This document shows positions 44,664-52,961 of a stretch of 64,000 bases of DNA, piece after piece. A program made the translations under genes and the position numbers. Source of the DNA: UBA699 sp050261915 (lineage in GTDB: Bacteria; Bacillota; Clostridia; Clostridiales; Clostridiaceae); contig JBLNDT010000082.1 of assembly GCA_050261915.1 (NCBI GenBank), positions 38,710 to 102,709 of the forward strand, in the 5' to 3' direction. The notes beneath the pieces are model-generated. The model was not told where the DNA came from. It was given only the letters and a program-made list of their open reading frames with translations, and made no database searches. The number at the start of each line of letters is the position of its first letter. Within the stretch, counting starts at the first letter, position 1.

Positions 44664-46430
44664 TTGGTATCGGATGAAATTATCCAGAAAATAAAAGATG
44701 AAAATGACATCGTGGATATAATATCCGAAACGGTAAAATTGAAAAAGGCTGGAAGAAATTATACGGGATTATGTCCCTTTCATAGCGAGAAGACCCCTTC
44801 CTTCAGCGTTTCACAGGATAAGCAGATATATAAATGTTTTGGCTGCGGTGAGGCTGGAAACGTGTTAACTTTTTTAATGAAAACCAGGAAGCTTTCCTTT
44901 ATGGAAGCTTTAAAGGTGCTTGCAGACAGAGCAAATATTGATATTGAAGTTAGTGACAGTGAAAAAATTGTTAGGGACAGATATGAAAAAATATATAAGC
45001 TTAATGTGGATACAGCAAGGTTCTTTCATAATAATCTAAATAAAAACAGAAGTTCCAAGGCGTATTTTTTAAATCGTGGAATTACAGAAAAAATAATTAG
45101 GAAATTCGGCCTTGGCTATTCAAATGACAGTTGGAATTCACTTATGAACTTTTTAATGAAAAAAGGATACTCTGAGCTGGACCTTCTAAATGCCGGACTC
45201 ATAATTAAAAGCCCCAAGGGGAAATATTATGACAGATTCAGAAACAGGGTTATGTTCCCTGTGTTTGATTATAGAGGAAGGGTAATAGGCTTTGGCGGCC
45301 GAGTACTGGATGACACAAAACCAAAGTATCTTAATTCACCAGAAACACAGGTATTTAACAAGGGTATAAATCTTTATGGTTTAAATTTTGCCATTAAGGA
45401 TCTTAGAGAGGACTATATTATAATTGTTGAAGGATATATGGATTGTATAGCTCTTCACCAGTATGGTATTACCAATACTACAGCATCCCTTGGAACAGCA
45501 CTTACAATAAATCAAGCTAAGCTTATAAAGAGATATGTGGATAAAGTAATAATTGCCTATGATGCAGATATTGCAGGGCAAATGGCTACACTTAGAGGTC
45601 TCGATATTCTTAAGCAGGCTGGATTGGATGTAAGGGTAATTACCGTGCCAGAGGGCAAGGATCCGGATGAATTCATAAGGAATAATGGAAGTGAAGCATT
45701 TTTAAAGCTGGTTCAAGATGCTTTGCCTTTGATTGACTACAGAATAAAAAAAGTACGTGAAGGTATAGACATAAAAAATCCGGAAAATTTAATACAGTAT
45801 GTTGAAAAGGTAATTTTAATTTTGGAAGAACTAGATCCTGTGGAAAGGGATGTTTATATTAAAAAGATATCCGAAGATACAAATATTAAGGATCAGGCCC
45901 TTTACGACATGTTTAACAACAAAATGCAGAGCAATGTAAAAAAAGATGAAAATTTGAATACAGATATAACTTTTGGACAAAAATTATATTTAGAGCCTGC
46001 TTTTTTAAAGGCTGAGAGGACTTTAATAAAGCTCATGCTTGAAAATGAACATGCTAATAATTATTCGAAGAAAAATATTCAACTTGAAGATTTGATTCTT
46101 GAAAGCCACAGAAATATATTTAATAAAATTTTAGAACTTAAGGAAATAAAGCATGAGAATAGTATAAAAACTTTAGAATCAAGCCTTAAAGACCCTGAGA
46201 GCATCAAAGAATGGGTGAATATTTTAGACAGCGAAATTATATATGACGAGAATAATATAGATGCTCTGATAAGTGACTGCATCAGAGAAATTAAAAAATA
46301 TAAATTAGAGGAGTCGAAAAAAGAAATCATGTGTAAAATAAAACAATATGAAGCTGAAGGTAAACTTGCAGAGTCTCTAGAACTTGCAAAAGAGTTTATG
46401 AAGATACAAAAAAAGGAAGGGTTGAAGTAG
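44664..46430 (+). CDS. dnaG: DNA primase
   Basis: 588 aa from TTG 44664 after AGGTGGGG. The N-terminal CHC2 zinc finger reads LCPFHSEKTPSFSVS and KCFGCGEAG. The Toprim core has IIVEGYMDCIAL and IAYDADIAGQMA. A C-terminal helicase-interaction region follows. It makes RNA primers at replication forks. It is joined directly to rpoD, with rpoD's ribosome binding site 12 bases after its stop. Confidence 0.97.
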   Translation: MVSDEIIQKIKDENDIVDIISETVKLKKAGRNYTGLCPFHSEKTPSFSVSQDKQIYKCFGCGEAGNVLTFLMKTRKLSFMEALKVLADRANIDIEVSDSEKIVRDRYEKIYKLNVDTARFFHNNLNKNRSSKAYFLNRGITEKIIRKFGLGYSNDSWNSLMNFLMKKGYSELDLLNAGLIIKSPKGKYYDRFRNRVMFPVFDYRGRVIGFGGRVLDDTKPKYLNSPETQVFNKGINLYGLNFAIKDLREDYIIIVEGYMDCIALHQYGITNTTASLGTALTINQAKLIKRYVDKVIIAYDADIAGQMATLRGLDILKQAGLDVRVITVPEGKDPDEFIRNNGSEAFLKLVQDALPLIDYRIKKVREGIDIKNPENLIQYVEKVILILEELDPVERDVYIKKISEDTNIKDQALYDMFNNKMQSNVKKDENLNTDITFGQKLYLEPAFLKAERTLIKLMLENEHANNYSKKNIQLEDLILESHRNIFNKILELKEIKHENSIKTLESSLKDPESIKEWVNILDSEIIYDENNIDALISDCIREIKKYKLEESKKEIMCKIKQYEAEGKLAESLELAKEFMKIQKKEGLK

Positions 46431-46451
46431 ATGGGGGAAGGAGGAGAGATC

Positions 46452-47516
46452 ATGAAAGAAAAAGACACTAAAATGTTGATTGTTAAAAAACTCATAGAAA
46501 AGGGCAAAAAGAATTCAACATTGACATATAAAGAAATAATGGATGAATTAGATGAAGTTGATTTAAGCCCTGAGCAGATTGAGAAGATTTATGAAGTGCT
46601 TGAGTCTATGGGTGTTGAAATAATCGGCGATATGCAGGATATTGAAGTTCATGAAGAAGATTTAGATCTCAGCGTTCCAGAAGGTATTGCTATTGATGAC
46701 CCTGTAAGAATGTATCTTAAGGAAATAGGTAAGGTTCCTCTTTTAACACCAGATGAAGAAATTGAACTGGCTAAAAGAATAGAAGAAAATGACCCTATAG
46801 CAAAAAAGAAACTTGCTGAAGCAAATCTTAGACTTGTAGTAAGCATAGCTAAGAGATATGTTGGACGTGGAATGCTTTTCCTTGATTTAATTCAGGAAGG
46901 TAATCTAGGATTAATCAAGGCAGTAGAAAAATTTGATTATAGAAAAGGATACAAATTCAGCACATATGCTACCTGGTGGATAAGACAGGCAATTACAAGA
47001 GCAATTGCAGACCAGGCAAGAACAATAAGAATACCTGTGCATATGGTTGAAACAATAAATAAATTAATAAGAGTATCCAGACAACTGCTCCAGGAACTGG
47101 GCAGAGAACCTCAGGCTGATGAAATAGCTAAAATTATGGAAATGCCTGTAGATAAGGTAAGAGAAATAATGAAAATAGCCCAGGAGCCTGTTTCACTTGA
47201 AACTCCAATAGGTGAAGAGGAAGACAGCCATCTTGGTGATTTTATACCTGATGATGATGCTCCAGCACCGGCTGAAGCAGCAGCATTCACCATGTTGAAG
47301 GAACAGCTTATAAATGTACTAGATACACTTACACCTAGAGAAGAGAAAGTGCTCAGATTAAGATTTGGTCTTGATGATGGAAGAGCAAGGACACTTGAGG
47401 AAGTTGGTAAGGAATTTAATGTTACAAGAGAAAGAATAAGACAGATAGAAGCAAAGGCCTTAAGAAAATTGAGACATCCAAGCAGAAGCAAAAAACTTAA
47501 GGATTATCTGGATTAG
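46452..47516 (+). CDS. rpoD: RNA polymerase primary sigma factor (SigA)
   Basis: About 354 aa from the ATG at 46452, which follows GGAGGAGAG; the ATG at 46431 would place that signal inside the gene. Region 1.1 is short. Regions 2-4 are complete, with DLIQEGNLGLIKAVEKFDYR, YATWWIRQAITRAIADQ and VTRERIRQIEAKALRKLRHP. It directs housekeeping transcription. The dnaG-rpoD pair is the Firmicute remnant of the macromolecular synthesis operon. Confidence 0.98.
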   Translation: MKEKDTKMLIVKKLIEKGKKNSTLTYKEIMDELDEVDLSPEQIEKIYEVLESMGVEIIGDMQDIEVHEEDLDLSVPEGIAIDDPVRMYLKEIGKVPLLTPDEEIELAKRIEENDPIAKKKLAEANLRLVVSIAKRYVGRGMLFLDLIQEGNLGLIKAVEKFDYRKGYKFSTYATWWIRQAITRAIADQARTIRIPVHMVETINKLIRVSRQLLQELGREPQADEIAKIMEMPVDKVREIMKIAQEPVSLETPIGEEEDSHLGDFIPDDDAPAPAEAAAFTMLKEQLINVLDTLTPREEKVLRLRFGLDDGRARTLEEVGKEFNVTRERIRQIEAKALRKLRHPSRSKKLKDYLD

Positions 47517-47521
47517 TTTAC

Positions 47522-47545
47522 GCACCTTTTAGGTGCTTTCTTTTT
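47522..47545 (+). terminator. terminator after rpoD
   Basis: GCACCT (47522-47527) pairs with AGGTGC (47531-47536), followed by TTTCTTTTT. Confidence 0.85.
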
Positions 47546-47568
47546 AATGCTTTTAAGGAGATGAGAAA

Positions 47569-48456
47569 GTGCAGAAATTTTTACCTGAAAAAGGATATGG
47601 AGCATGGTATATAGCAATTGCTACAATAATTATTGATGCAGTATTATCAGTGGTATTAAAATTTTCAAATTCATACGAAATAGCTTTAGTGCTTCAAGTA
47701 TTTTTTGTAGTTTTTAACCTTTATCAACTTTACTATTTATTTATGTACCTTTCAATTAATTATGTGGTGGAAAATGAAGAACTGAAAATAATAAGCTTGT
47801 TTGGTATGAAAAAAGTAAGTATTCCCTTTAGTGAGATAAAGTGCTATAAGACATTTTCGGGAAAAATAAAAGGAATAAAGCTCTCTGGATATGGGGCGGA
47901 TAATTTTAATATAGGAAGATCTGTAATAGAAAAAACAGGTACAACCTATATGTATGTAACAAATTCTAAAAACATCGTTTATATAAACACTAATGGAATG
48001 AATTACGGCCTTTCTCCCAAGGATATAGACAAGTTCCTTCAATGTCTTGGCATTAATGAGGTTTGTGAAACAAACTATGAATATAGGACAGTAAAGCATA
48101 TAAATCTATTTAAAGATAAAAGATTTGCTGTTCCTTTTGCAATTTGTACTATACTTATAGGGATAATTACCATATATCCAATACTGAGATATTTAAATCA
48201 TACAATACCAGCAGTAATGCCAATGAGTTTTGATTCAAAGTTCCAACCAATATCTTTTGGTACAGGAAAACAATTTGCTTTTAAGCAGATGACTTTAGGA
48301 CTTTTAAACCTGGCAATACTATTCTGTATGTATTATGCATCAGTTTTTATTGCAAGATATGACAAAAAGGCAGTATATAAATATATTTATGTTGCTTTAA
48401 TATTATCAGTGATATTTATAATTGTTCAGGGAAAGATATTTCTTACCTTTAGATAA
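47569..48456 (+). CDS. membrane protein with bacterial PH-like domain
   Basis: 295 aa from GTG 47569 after AAGGAGATG. Two N-terminal membrane helices (about 13-30 and 40-62) precede a PH-like beta domain (about 65-165, with EELKIISLFGMKKVSIPFSE). Three more helices lie in the C-terminal part. The layout resembles bacterial PH-domain (YdbS/YokE-like) membrane proteins. No known function. It lies between rpoD and trmK. Confidence 0.7.
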   Translation: MQKFLPEKGYGAWYIAIATIIIDAVLSVVLKFSNSYEIALVLQVFFVVFNLYQLYYLFMYLSINYVVENEELKIISLFGMKKVSIPFSEIKCYKTFSGKIKGIKLSGYGADNFNIGRSVIEKTGTTYMYVTNSKNIVYINTNGMNYGLSPKDIDKFLQCLGINEVCETNYEYRTVKHINLFKDKRFAVPFAICTILIGIITIYPILRYLNHTIPAVMPMSFDSKFQPISFGTGKQFAFKQMTLGLLNLAILFCMYYASVFIARYDKKAVYKYIYVALILSVIFIIVQGKIFLTFR

Positions 48457-48470
48457 GAAAGGATAAAATT

Positions 48471-49160
48471 ATGGAATTAAGTAACAGGCTAATGAAAGTG
48501 GCATCTTTGGTTGAATACTGTAATTGCGTTGCAGATATAGGTACGGATCATGCTTATTTGCCAATATATTTGGTTAAGAACAACATATGCTGCCATGCAA
48601 TAGCCTCTGATATTAATAAGGGACCTGTGAAAAAAGCAATGCTTAATGTAAGCTCTTATAATCTTCAAAACAAAATTGAATGCAGACTTGGATCAGGTTT
48701 AAATACACTTAAACCTAAAGAGGCTGATATTGCAATAATCGCAGGTATGGGTGGGAATCTTATTCGAGACATAATAGAAGAAAGAATTGATATTTTTAAG
48801 GAATTAAAATTTGCTATACTTCAACCTGTGCAAAATCCGGAGGTACTTAGAGAATATTTATACAATAAGGGCTATGAAATAATCGAAGAAGAATTGTGTA
48901 TTGACGAAAACATATTTTATGAGATAATAAAAATAAGATATGGTGCAAGAAAATACATTTTGGACGAAATATTTTATGAGGTAAGCAAAGATTTATATGA
49001 TAAGAAGCATCCATTAATCAAGGAGTTTATTATCAATAAATTAAATAATTATAATAAAATTATTTCAAAAATAAATGATGATTCCACAGCTGCAGCCATA
49101 AGAAAAAATCAAGTTGCAGAAAAAATAGGAAAGTTGGAGGAGTTGATAAAATGCCTTTAA
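48471..49160 (+). CDS. trmK: tRNA m1A22 methyltransferase
   Basis: 229 aa. The Rossmann methyltransferase core shows VADIGTDHAYLPIYLVKN and AIIAGMGGNLI. A C-terminal helical coiled region follows. It methylates A22 of tRNA in Gram-positives. It overlaps the Nif3-family gene by 10 bases, the conserved rpoD-trmK-nif3 order. Confidence 0.94.
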   Translation: MELSNRLMKVASLVEYCNCVADIGTDHAYLPIYLVKNNICCHAIASDINKGPVKKAMLNVSSYNLQNKIECRLGSGLNTLKPKEADIAIIAGMGGNLIRDIIEERIDIFKELKFAILQPVQNPEVLREYLYNKGYEIIEEELCIDENIFYEIIKIRYGARKYILDEIFYEVSKDLYDKKHPLIKEFIINKLNNYNKIISKINDDSTAAAIRKNQVAEKIGKLEELIKCL

Positions 49161-49954
49161 AAGTTAAAGATATACACAATATTTTAGAAAAGCATGCTCC
49201 TTCTATATACAAGGAAAGTTATGATAATGTGGGACTCATGGTAGGAAGTATGGAAGATGAGGTTACTTCTATACTTTTATCCCTTGACTGCACTTTGGAG
49301 GTAATTGAAGAGGCCAAGCTTAAGGGCTGCAATTTAATACTTTGTCATCACCCTCTTTTATTTAAAAAGCCTTCATCCATAACTACAGGTGATTTACTTG
49401 GAAAAAAAATCATAGAATTGATATCAAATAATATAAATGTATATGCAAGCCACACAAACCTGGATTCAGTTTCAGGTGGGCTTAACGACATATTAATAGA
49501 ACTTTTAGGCTTTAATTCCGGTGAGATAATAGAACCAAATCCATTTGATGAAAGAGCAGGAATTGGAAGACTCGTATCACTTTCACAGCCTTTGCGCCTT
49601 GAAGAGCTTTGCATTAATGTTAAAAAATCTTTGTCACTTCCAATTATCAGATATGCAGGAAATGATGATATGCAAATATCAAAAATTGCAGTTATTAACG
49701 GTAGTGGACAAAGTTGTTTCAGCAAAGCTGCAAGTTTAGGGGCAGATTGCATTATAACAGGAGACACCTCATATCACTATATAAGTGATATGAATGAAGA
49801 GGGCATAGCAGTTATCGATGCTGGACATCATGGTACTGAGATACTTGCGGTTAAGAGTTTCTCAAATTGGTTTAAAAATAAAATAAATGATATGGGGTTT
49901 AATAATTCTGTACTTTTTACGGAAAACAATAATTGCCCATATAAATATAAATAG
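49151..49954 (+). CDS. Nif3/YqfO-like dinuclear metal centre protein
   Basis: 267 aa. Metal ligands appear in LILCHHPLLFK (about 70) and VIDAGHHGTEILAV (about 220). The family is proposed to be a GTP cyclohydrolase I type 2 or a metal-binding hydrolase; function is uncertain. It lacks the inserted PII-like domain of longer homologs. Confidence 0.92.
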   Translation: MPLKVKDIHNILEKHAPSIYKESYDNVGLMVGSMEDEVTSILLSLDCTLEVIEEAKLKGCNLILCHHPLLFKKPSSITTGDLLGKKIIELISNNINVYASHTNLDSVSGGLNDILIELLGFNSGEIIEPNPFDERAGIGRLVSLSQPLRLEELCINVKKSLSLPIIRYAGNDDMQISKIAVINGSGQSCFSKAASLGADCIITGDTSYHYISDMNEEGIAVIDAGHHGTEILAVKSFSNWFKNKINDMGFNNSVLFTENNNCPYKYK

Positions 49955-49985
49955 GAATAAGTCTGTACTTATTTCTATTTTTTCG
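49954..49985 (+). terminator. weak terminator after the Nif3-like gene
   Basis: GGAATAAGT, CTGT loop, ACTTATTTC, then TATTTTTTC. Confidence 0.6.
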
Positions 49986-50013
49986 TATATAACTTATTTT
50001 AGGGGGAGATAGT

Positions 50014-50733
50014 GTGGATAAATTTAATATGTTGCTTGAACTTCAAAAGAATAACGATATTATTAAGGAAAGCTCCAAAGAATTAAAGGGAGGTTCTTAT
50101 ATTTATTTGTTAAAAAAGGTAAAGGATGATTTTGAGTCTACTAAGGCAAAGTTCAAGGAAAAGGAAAATGAAATAAACAAATTAAGAGAGCAATACAAGG
50201 TTATTAATGAAAAACTAAACTCTACAAAGATGGAAATCGAAAAGAATGAACATATGCTGTACAATGGCTCAGGTAGTGATTTAAAGATGATACAAGGTCT
50301 GCAAAGCAAAATTGCTGATTCAAAGCATAAAATTACGGAGCTTGATCATAAAACTTTGGAACTCCTTGAACTTGAAGAAAAGATATCTTTTGAAAGAGAC
50401 ACTTTAAGGGTCAAGCTTTCGGAACTAAAAAATGAATTTGAAAGTGTTAAGGAAACAGGAAATAAAAAGATACATGCTGCAAAATCCGAAATTGAGAAGG
50501 CAAATGAAGCTGTTGTCAGGATATCCAAGGAGCTTTCACCTGAAATATTAAAAAAGTTTAAAGAACTGGAAGTAAGTAAGGGAAGCGCTGTGGCAAAGGC
50601 TGACAATGGGGTGTGCCAAGGGTGTAAAATGAGAATATCCGCCATAACTTTAGATAAAATTAAAAAACAATATAACATAGTGTATTGTGACAATTGCGGA
50701 AGGATACTATATTATAACGACAATGAATCATAA
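50014..50733 (+). CDS. coiled-coil protein with C4-type zinc ribbon
   Basis: 239 aa from GTG 50014 after GGGGGAG. Residues about 20-170 are a long helical coiled coil. The C-terminal zinc ribbon carries VCQGCKMRISAITL and VYCDNCGRILYY, two CxxC pairs. Homologs are widespread beside Nif3 genes; a nucleic-acid role is suspected but unproven. RNase P RNA follows. Confidence 0.9.
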   Translation: MDKFNMLLELQKNNDIIKESSKELKGGSYIYLLKKVKDDFESTKAKFKEKENEINKLREQYKVINEKLNSTKMEIEKNEHMLYNGSGSDLKMIQGLQSKIADSKHKITELDHKTLELLELEEKISFERDTLRVKLSELKNEFESVKETGNKKIHAAKSEIEKANEAVVRISKELSPEILKKFKELEVSKGSAVAKADNGVCQGCKMRISAITLDKIKKQYNIVYCDNCGRILYYNDNES

Positions 50734-50776
50734 GAATATGTTTGCTTTTTTTTAAGTACTATGCTATTATTTATTT

Positions 50777-51141
50777 TGCGAGTAAGCCAGACAATCGCTG
50801 CTAAACTTTGTTTAGGAGAGGAAAGTCCGAGCTCCATAGGGCAGGGTGCTGGGTAATACCCAGTCAGGGTGACCTGAAGGAAAGTGCAACAGAGATATAC
50901 CGCTGCTATTTTAGCAGCAAGGGTGGAAAGGCGAGGTAAGAGCTCACCAGCGCATTGGCGACTTTGCGGCTATGTAAACCCCACTTGGAGCAAGATCGAA
51001 TAGAGGAGTATCCCCTGGCTTTGCCAGAAGGGAAAGGGCGGCCCGTCCCGCTCCCGGGTAGTATCGCTGGAGCCTGCTGGTAACATCAGGCCTAGATAGA
51101 TGATTGTCAAATACAGAACTCGGCTTATAGACTTGGTCGCA
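50777..51141 (+). ncRNA. rnpB: RNase P RNA (M1 RNA)
   Basis: About 365 nt. The ends pair as P1 (TGCGA with TCGCA). Universally conserved segments are visible: GAGGAAAGTCCGAGCTCC near the 5' end, GGAAAGTGCAACAGAGA, GGTAAGAGCTCACCAG and CAGAACTCGGCTTATAG near the 3' end. It is the catalytic RNA that trims tRNA 5' leaders. Exact ends are estimated from P1. Confidence 0.96.
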
Positions 51142-51143
51142 CA

Positions 51144-51178
51144 AACACTCACTTTTGGTGGGTGTTATTTGTTTTTTG
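51144..51178 (+). terminator. terminator of rnpB
   Basis: AACACTCAC pairs with GTGGGTGTT around a short loop, followed by ATTTGTTTTTT. Confidence 0.88.
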
Positions 51179-51192
51179 ACATACTATCTTAT

Positions 51193-51225
51193 TAAAAAAG
51201 ACAATCTCCTAATTAGAGATTGTCC
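51193..51225 (-). terminator. terminator of the choline-binding repeat gene
   Basis: GACAATCTC pairs with GAGATTGTC. On the minus strand TTTTTTAAT follows. Confidence 0.88.
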
Positions 51226-51252
51226 AATAAATTATAATATTAAATTTTTAAA

Positions 51253-52014
51253 CTAATTAGCTTGGGTTCCATCAGAATTAAAATGATAAATGAATCCATT
51301 TATTACAACAAGCCCAGTTGCCATAGAACCATCTTCATTTAAATAATAGTTGTTACCATTAAAAGTCAACCAACCTGTAGTCATTAATCCAGTATCAGTA
51401 TTCAAGTAATACCATTTGCCATTATAAGACATCCAGCCTGTTACCATAACACCGCTATTGTTCAAATAGCACCACTTACCATCACGGATTAGCCAGCCTG
51501 TTGACATCACTCCATCGCTATTAAAATAATAATTTTTTCCATCGCAAATTGTCCAGCCAGTTGCCATAGCTCCATCAGCATTTAGATAATACCATTTGCC
51601 ATTATAAGACATCCAGCCTGTTGCAGTTGTACCATCTGTATTGAAGTAATACCACTTCCCGTTTAAGAGAACCCATCCAGCTGCTGTTGTTCCATCATTG
51701 TTAAAATAATAGTTTCGACCACTCCAAGTAACCCAACCAGTTAACATTGTTCCATCAGTTTTTAAATAATAGCGGTGCCCGTTATATGCTAACCATCCAG
51801 TTGCCATAGAACCATCAGTATTAAAATAATACCACTGTCCGTTATTTAGCAGCCAGCCAGTTGCCATCACACCATTGGTGTAATAATAATTTTTACCGTC
51901 TAGATTAACCCATCCGGTGGTTGGTGGATTTGCGGCCAATACACTTGTAGAAGGTAATATTAAGGCCATGGATAAACAAAATGCAGCAATTGTCTTTTTA
52001 ATTTTATTAATCAT
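51253..52014 (-). CDS. secreted choline-binding repeat protein without catalytic domain
   Basis: 253 aa. A signal peptide (about 1-27, cleaved after VLA) is followed only by eleven tandem cell-wall-binding repeats of about 20 residues, each of the form GW..xNGKWYYFNTDGxMAT; the last begins GL rather than GW. Such repeats bind choline on teichoic acids. No amidase, lysozyme or other enzyme domain is present. It could be a surface adaptor, decoy or remnant of a larger hydrolase. It has its own terminator and lies opposite rnpB. Confidence 0.9.
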   Translation of the reverse strand: MINKIKKTIAAFCLSMALILPSTSVLAANPPTTGWVNLDGKNYYYTNGVMATGWLLNNGQWYYFNTDGSMATGWLAYNGHRYYLKTDGTMLTGWVTWSGRNYYFNNDGTTAAGWVLLNGKWYYFNTDGTTATGWMSYNGKWYYLNADGAMATGWTICDGKNYYFNSDGVMSTGWLIRDGKWCYLNNSGVMVTGWMSYNGKWYYLNTDTGLMTTGWLTFNGNNYYLNEDGSMATGLVVINGFIYHFNSDGTQAN

Positions 52015-52149
52015 AATAAAGCCCCCATTTCTTAATATTAGATAAGTTTTTACATTTAAACCAAAATAATATAGACATTTACAATTATATGCTTCATATT
52101 AAAAATTTTCAATAAAAATCAGAAGATTCATTAATTTTTTTATAATTTA

Positions 52150-52842
52150 TTATTGTGAGTAGTGCCTTAGGGCATCCATATCCTTAATTCTAAAAGTAGA
52201 CAAATGAAAATCAATTATACCTTCATCTCTCATTTGGCATATCTCCCTGGACATGGATGGTCTTGAAACATTTAAGAAATCCGCAAGCTCGTTCCGCTTT
52301 AATGGAAGAACTATATTAACGTTTTTCTTAAGATTATATTGATCAAGTAGATAAACGCAAATTTTTCCCCTTATACTTTTTATTGAAAGATACTCCACCT
52401 TTTTATTCAGCATTAAGGATTTATCAGATATTACCTTCATAAAGTTCTGAAGCATGGAAATATGCCAGGAACAATTGTTACCACACCTTGCTATCAGGTC
52501 CGAATTAGTGAGAAACAAGACCTTGCAGGAGGATTGTACCCTAACTGTTACAGGCCATGTCTTATTGCTTGAAAATACCAGCATCTCGCCAAATAAATCA
52601 CCTTTTTTAACCACTGTTAAAATAACTCTGTTCCCCTCCGCATTTTCCTTAAGGACAGTAGCTTCCCCCTCAAGTATTATTCCAAGCTTATCTATTGATT
52701 CTCCGGCATCCACTATAGATTCATTTTTTCCATAGCTTTGTATTTTAGGAGTTAAGCATTTTAGAAGGGTTGATATTTCTTCTTCTTTTAGTCCGCGGAA
52801 CAATGGTGAGTTCTTTATTACATCAATATATTGATCAATCAT
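52150..52842 (-). CDS. Crp/Fnr-family regulator divergent from hcp
   Basis: 230 aa. An N-terminal cyclic-nucleotide-like sensor domain (about 15-125, with GIILEGEATVLKEN and KKGDLFGEMLVF) precedes a C-terminal winged HTH (about 150-225) whose recognition helix includes NVSRPSMSRE. The sensor domain has a cysteine in CLTPK and in CGNNCS but no Fnr-type cysteine cluster. It is divergent from hcp, as in HcpR systems, so a nitrosative-stress role is inferred. The palindrome at 52861-52874 lies 18 bases upstream of its start. Confidence 0.9.
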   Translation of the reverse strand: MIDQYIDVIKNSPLFRGLKEEEISTLLKCLTPKIQSYGKNESIVDAGESIDKLGIILEGEATVLKENAEGNRVILTVVKKGDLFGEMLVFSSNKTWPVTVRVQSSCKVLFLTNSDLIARCGNNCSWHISMLQNFMKVISDKSLMLNKKVEYLSIKSIRGKICVYLLDQYNLKKNVNIVLPLKRNELADFLNVSRPSMSREICQMRDEGIIDFHLSTFRIKDMDALRHYSQ

Positions 52843-52860
52843 TAAAATAATCTCCTTTTT

Positions 52861-52902
52861 GTATCCTGAGATACCGAATTGTTATTATTAAAATAATATA
52901 AT
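52861..52902 (+). promoter_or_regulatory. hcp control region: 5-4-5 palindrome plus TATAAT
   Basis: GTATC-CTGA-GATAC (52861-52874) is a perfect palindrome of Crp/Fnr geometry. TATAAT lies at 52897-52902, 36 bases from the palindrome start, which puts the palindrome centre near -41.5, the class II activator position. The same site is just upstream of the divergent regulator's ribosome binding site, where it could also repress that gene. Confidence 0.7.
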
Positions 52903-52961
52903 TAAGCCATGGAAAAAACAAGTAGCAATAATAAATAAAATTTATAAATAGGAGGCACATT

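Noticed and set aside
50944..51152. Minus-strand ORFs over RNase P RNA
   Set aside because: They lie inside the conserved rnpB sequence and have no ribosome binding site.
51253..52014. CRISPR-like tandem repeat pattern
   Set aside because: The 60-base periodicity is coding: 20-residue choline-binding repeats of an intact secreted protein.
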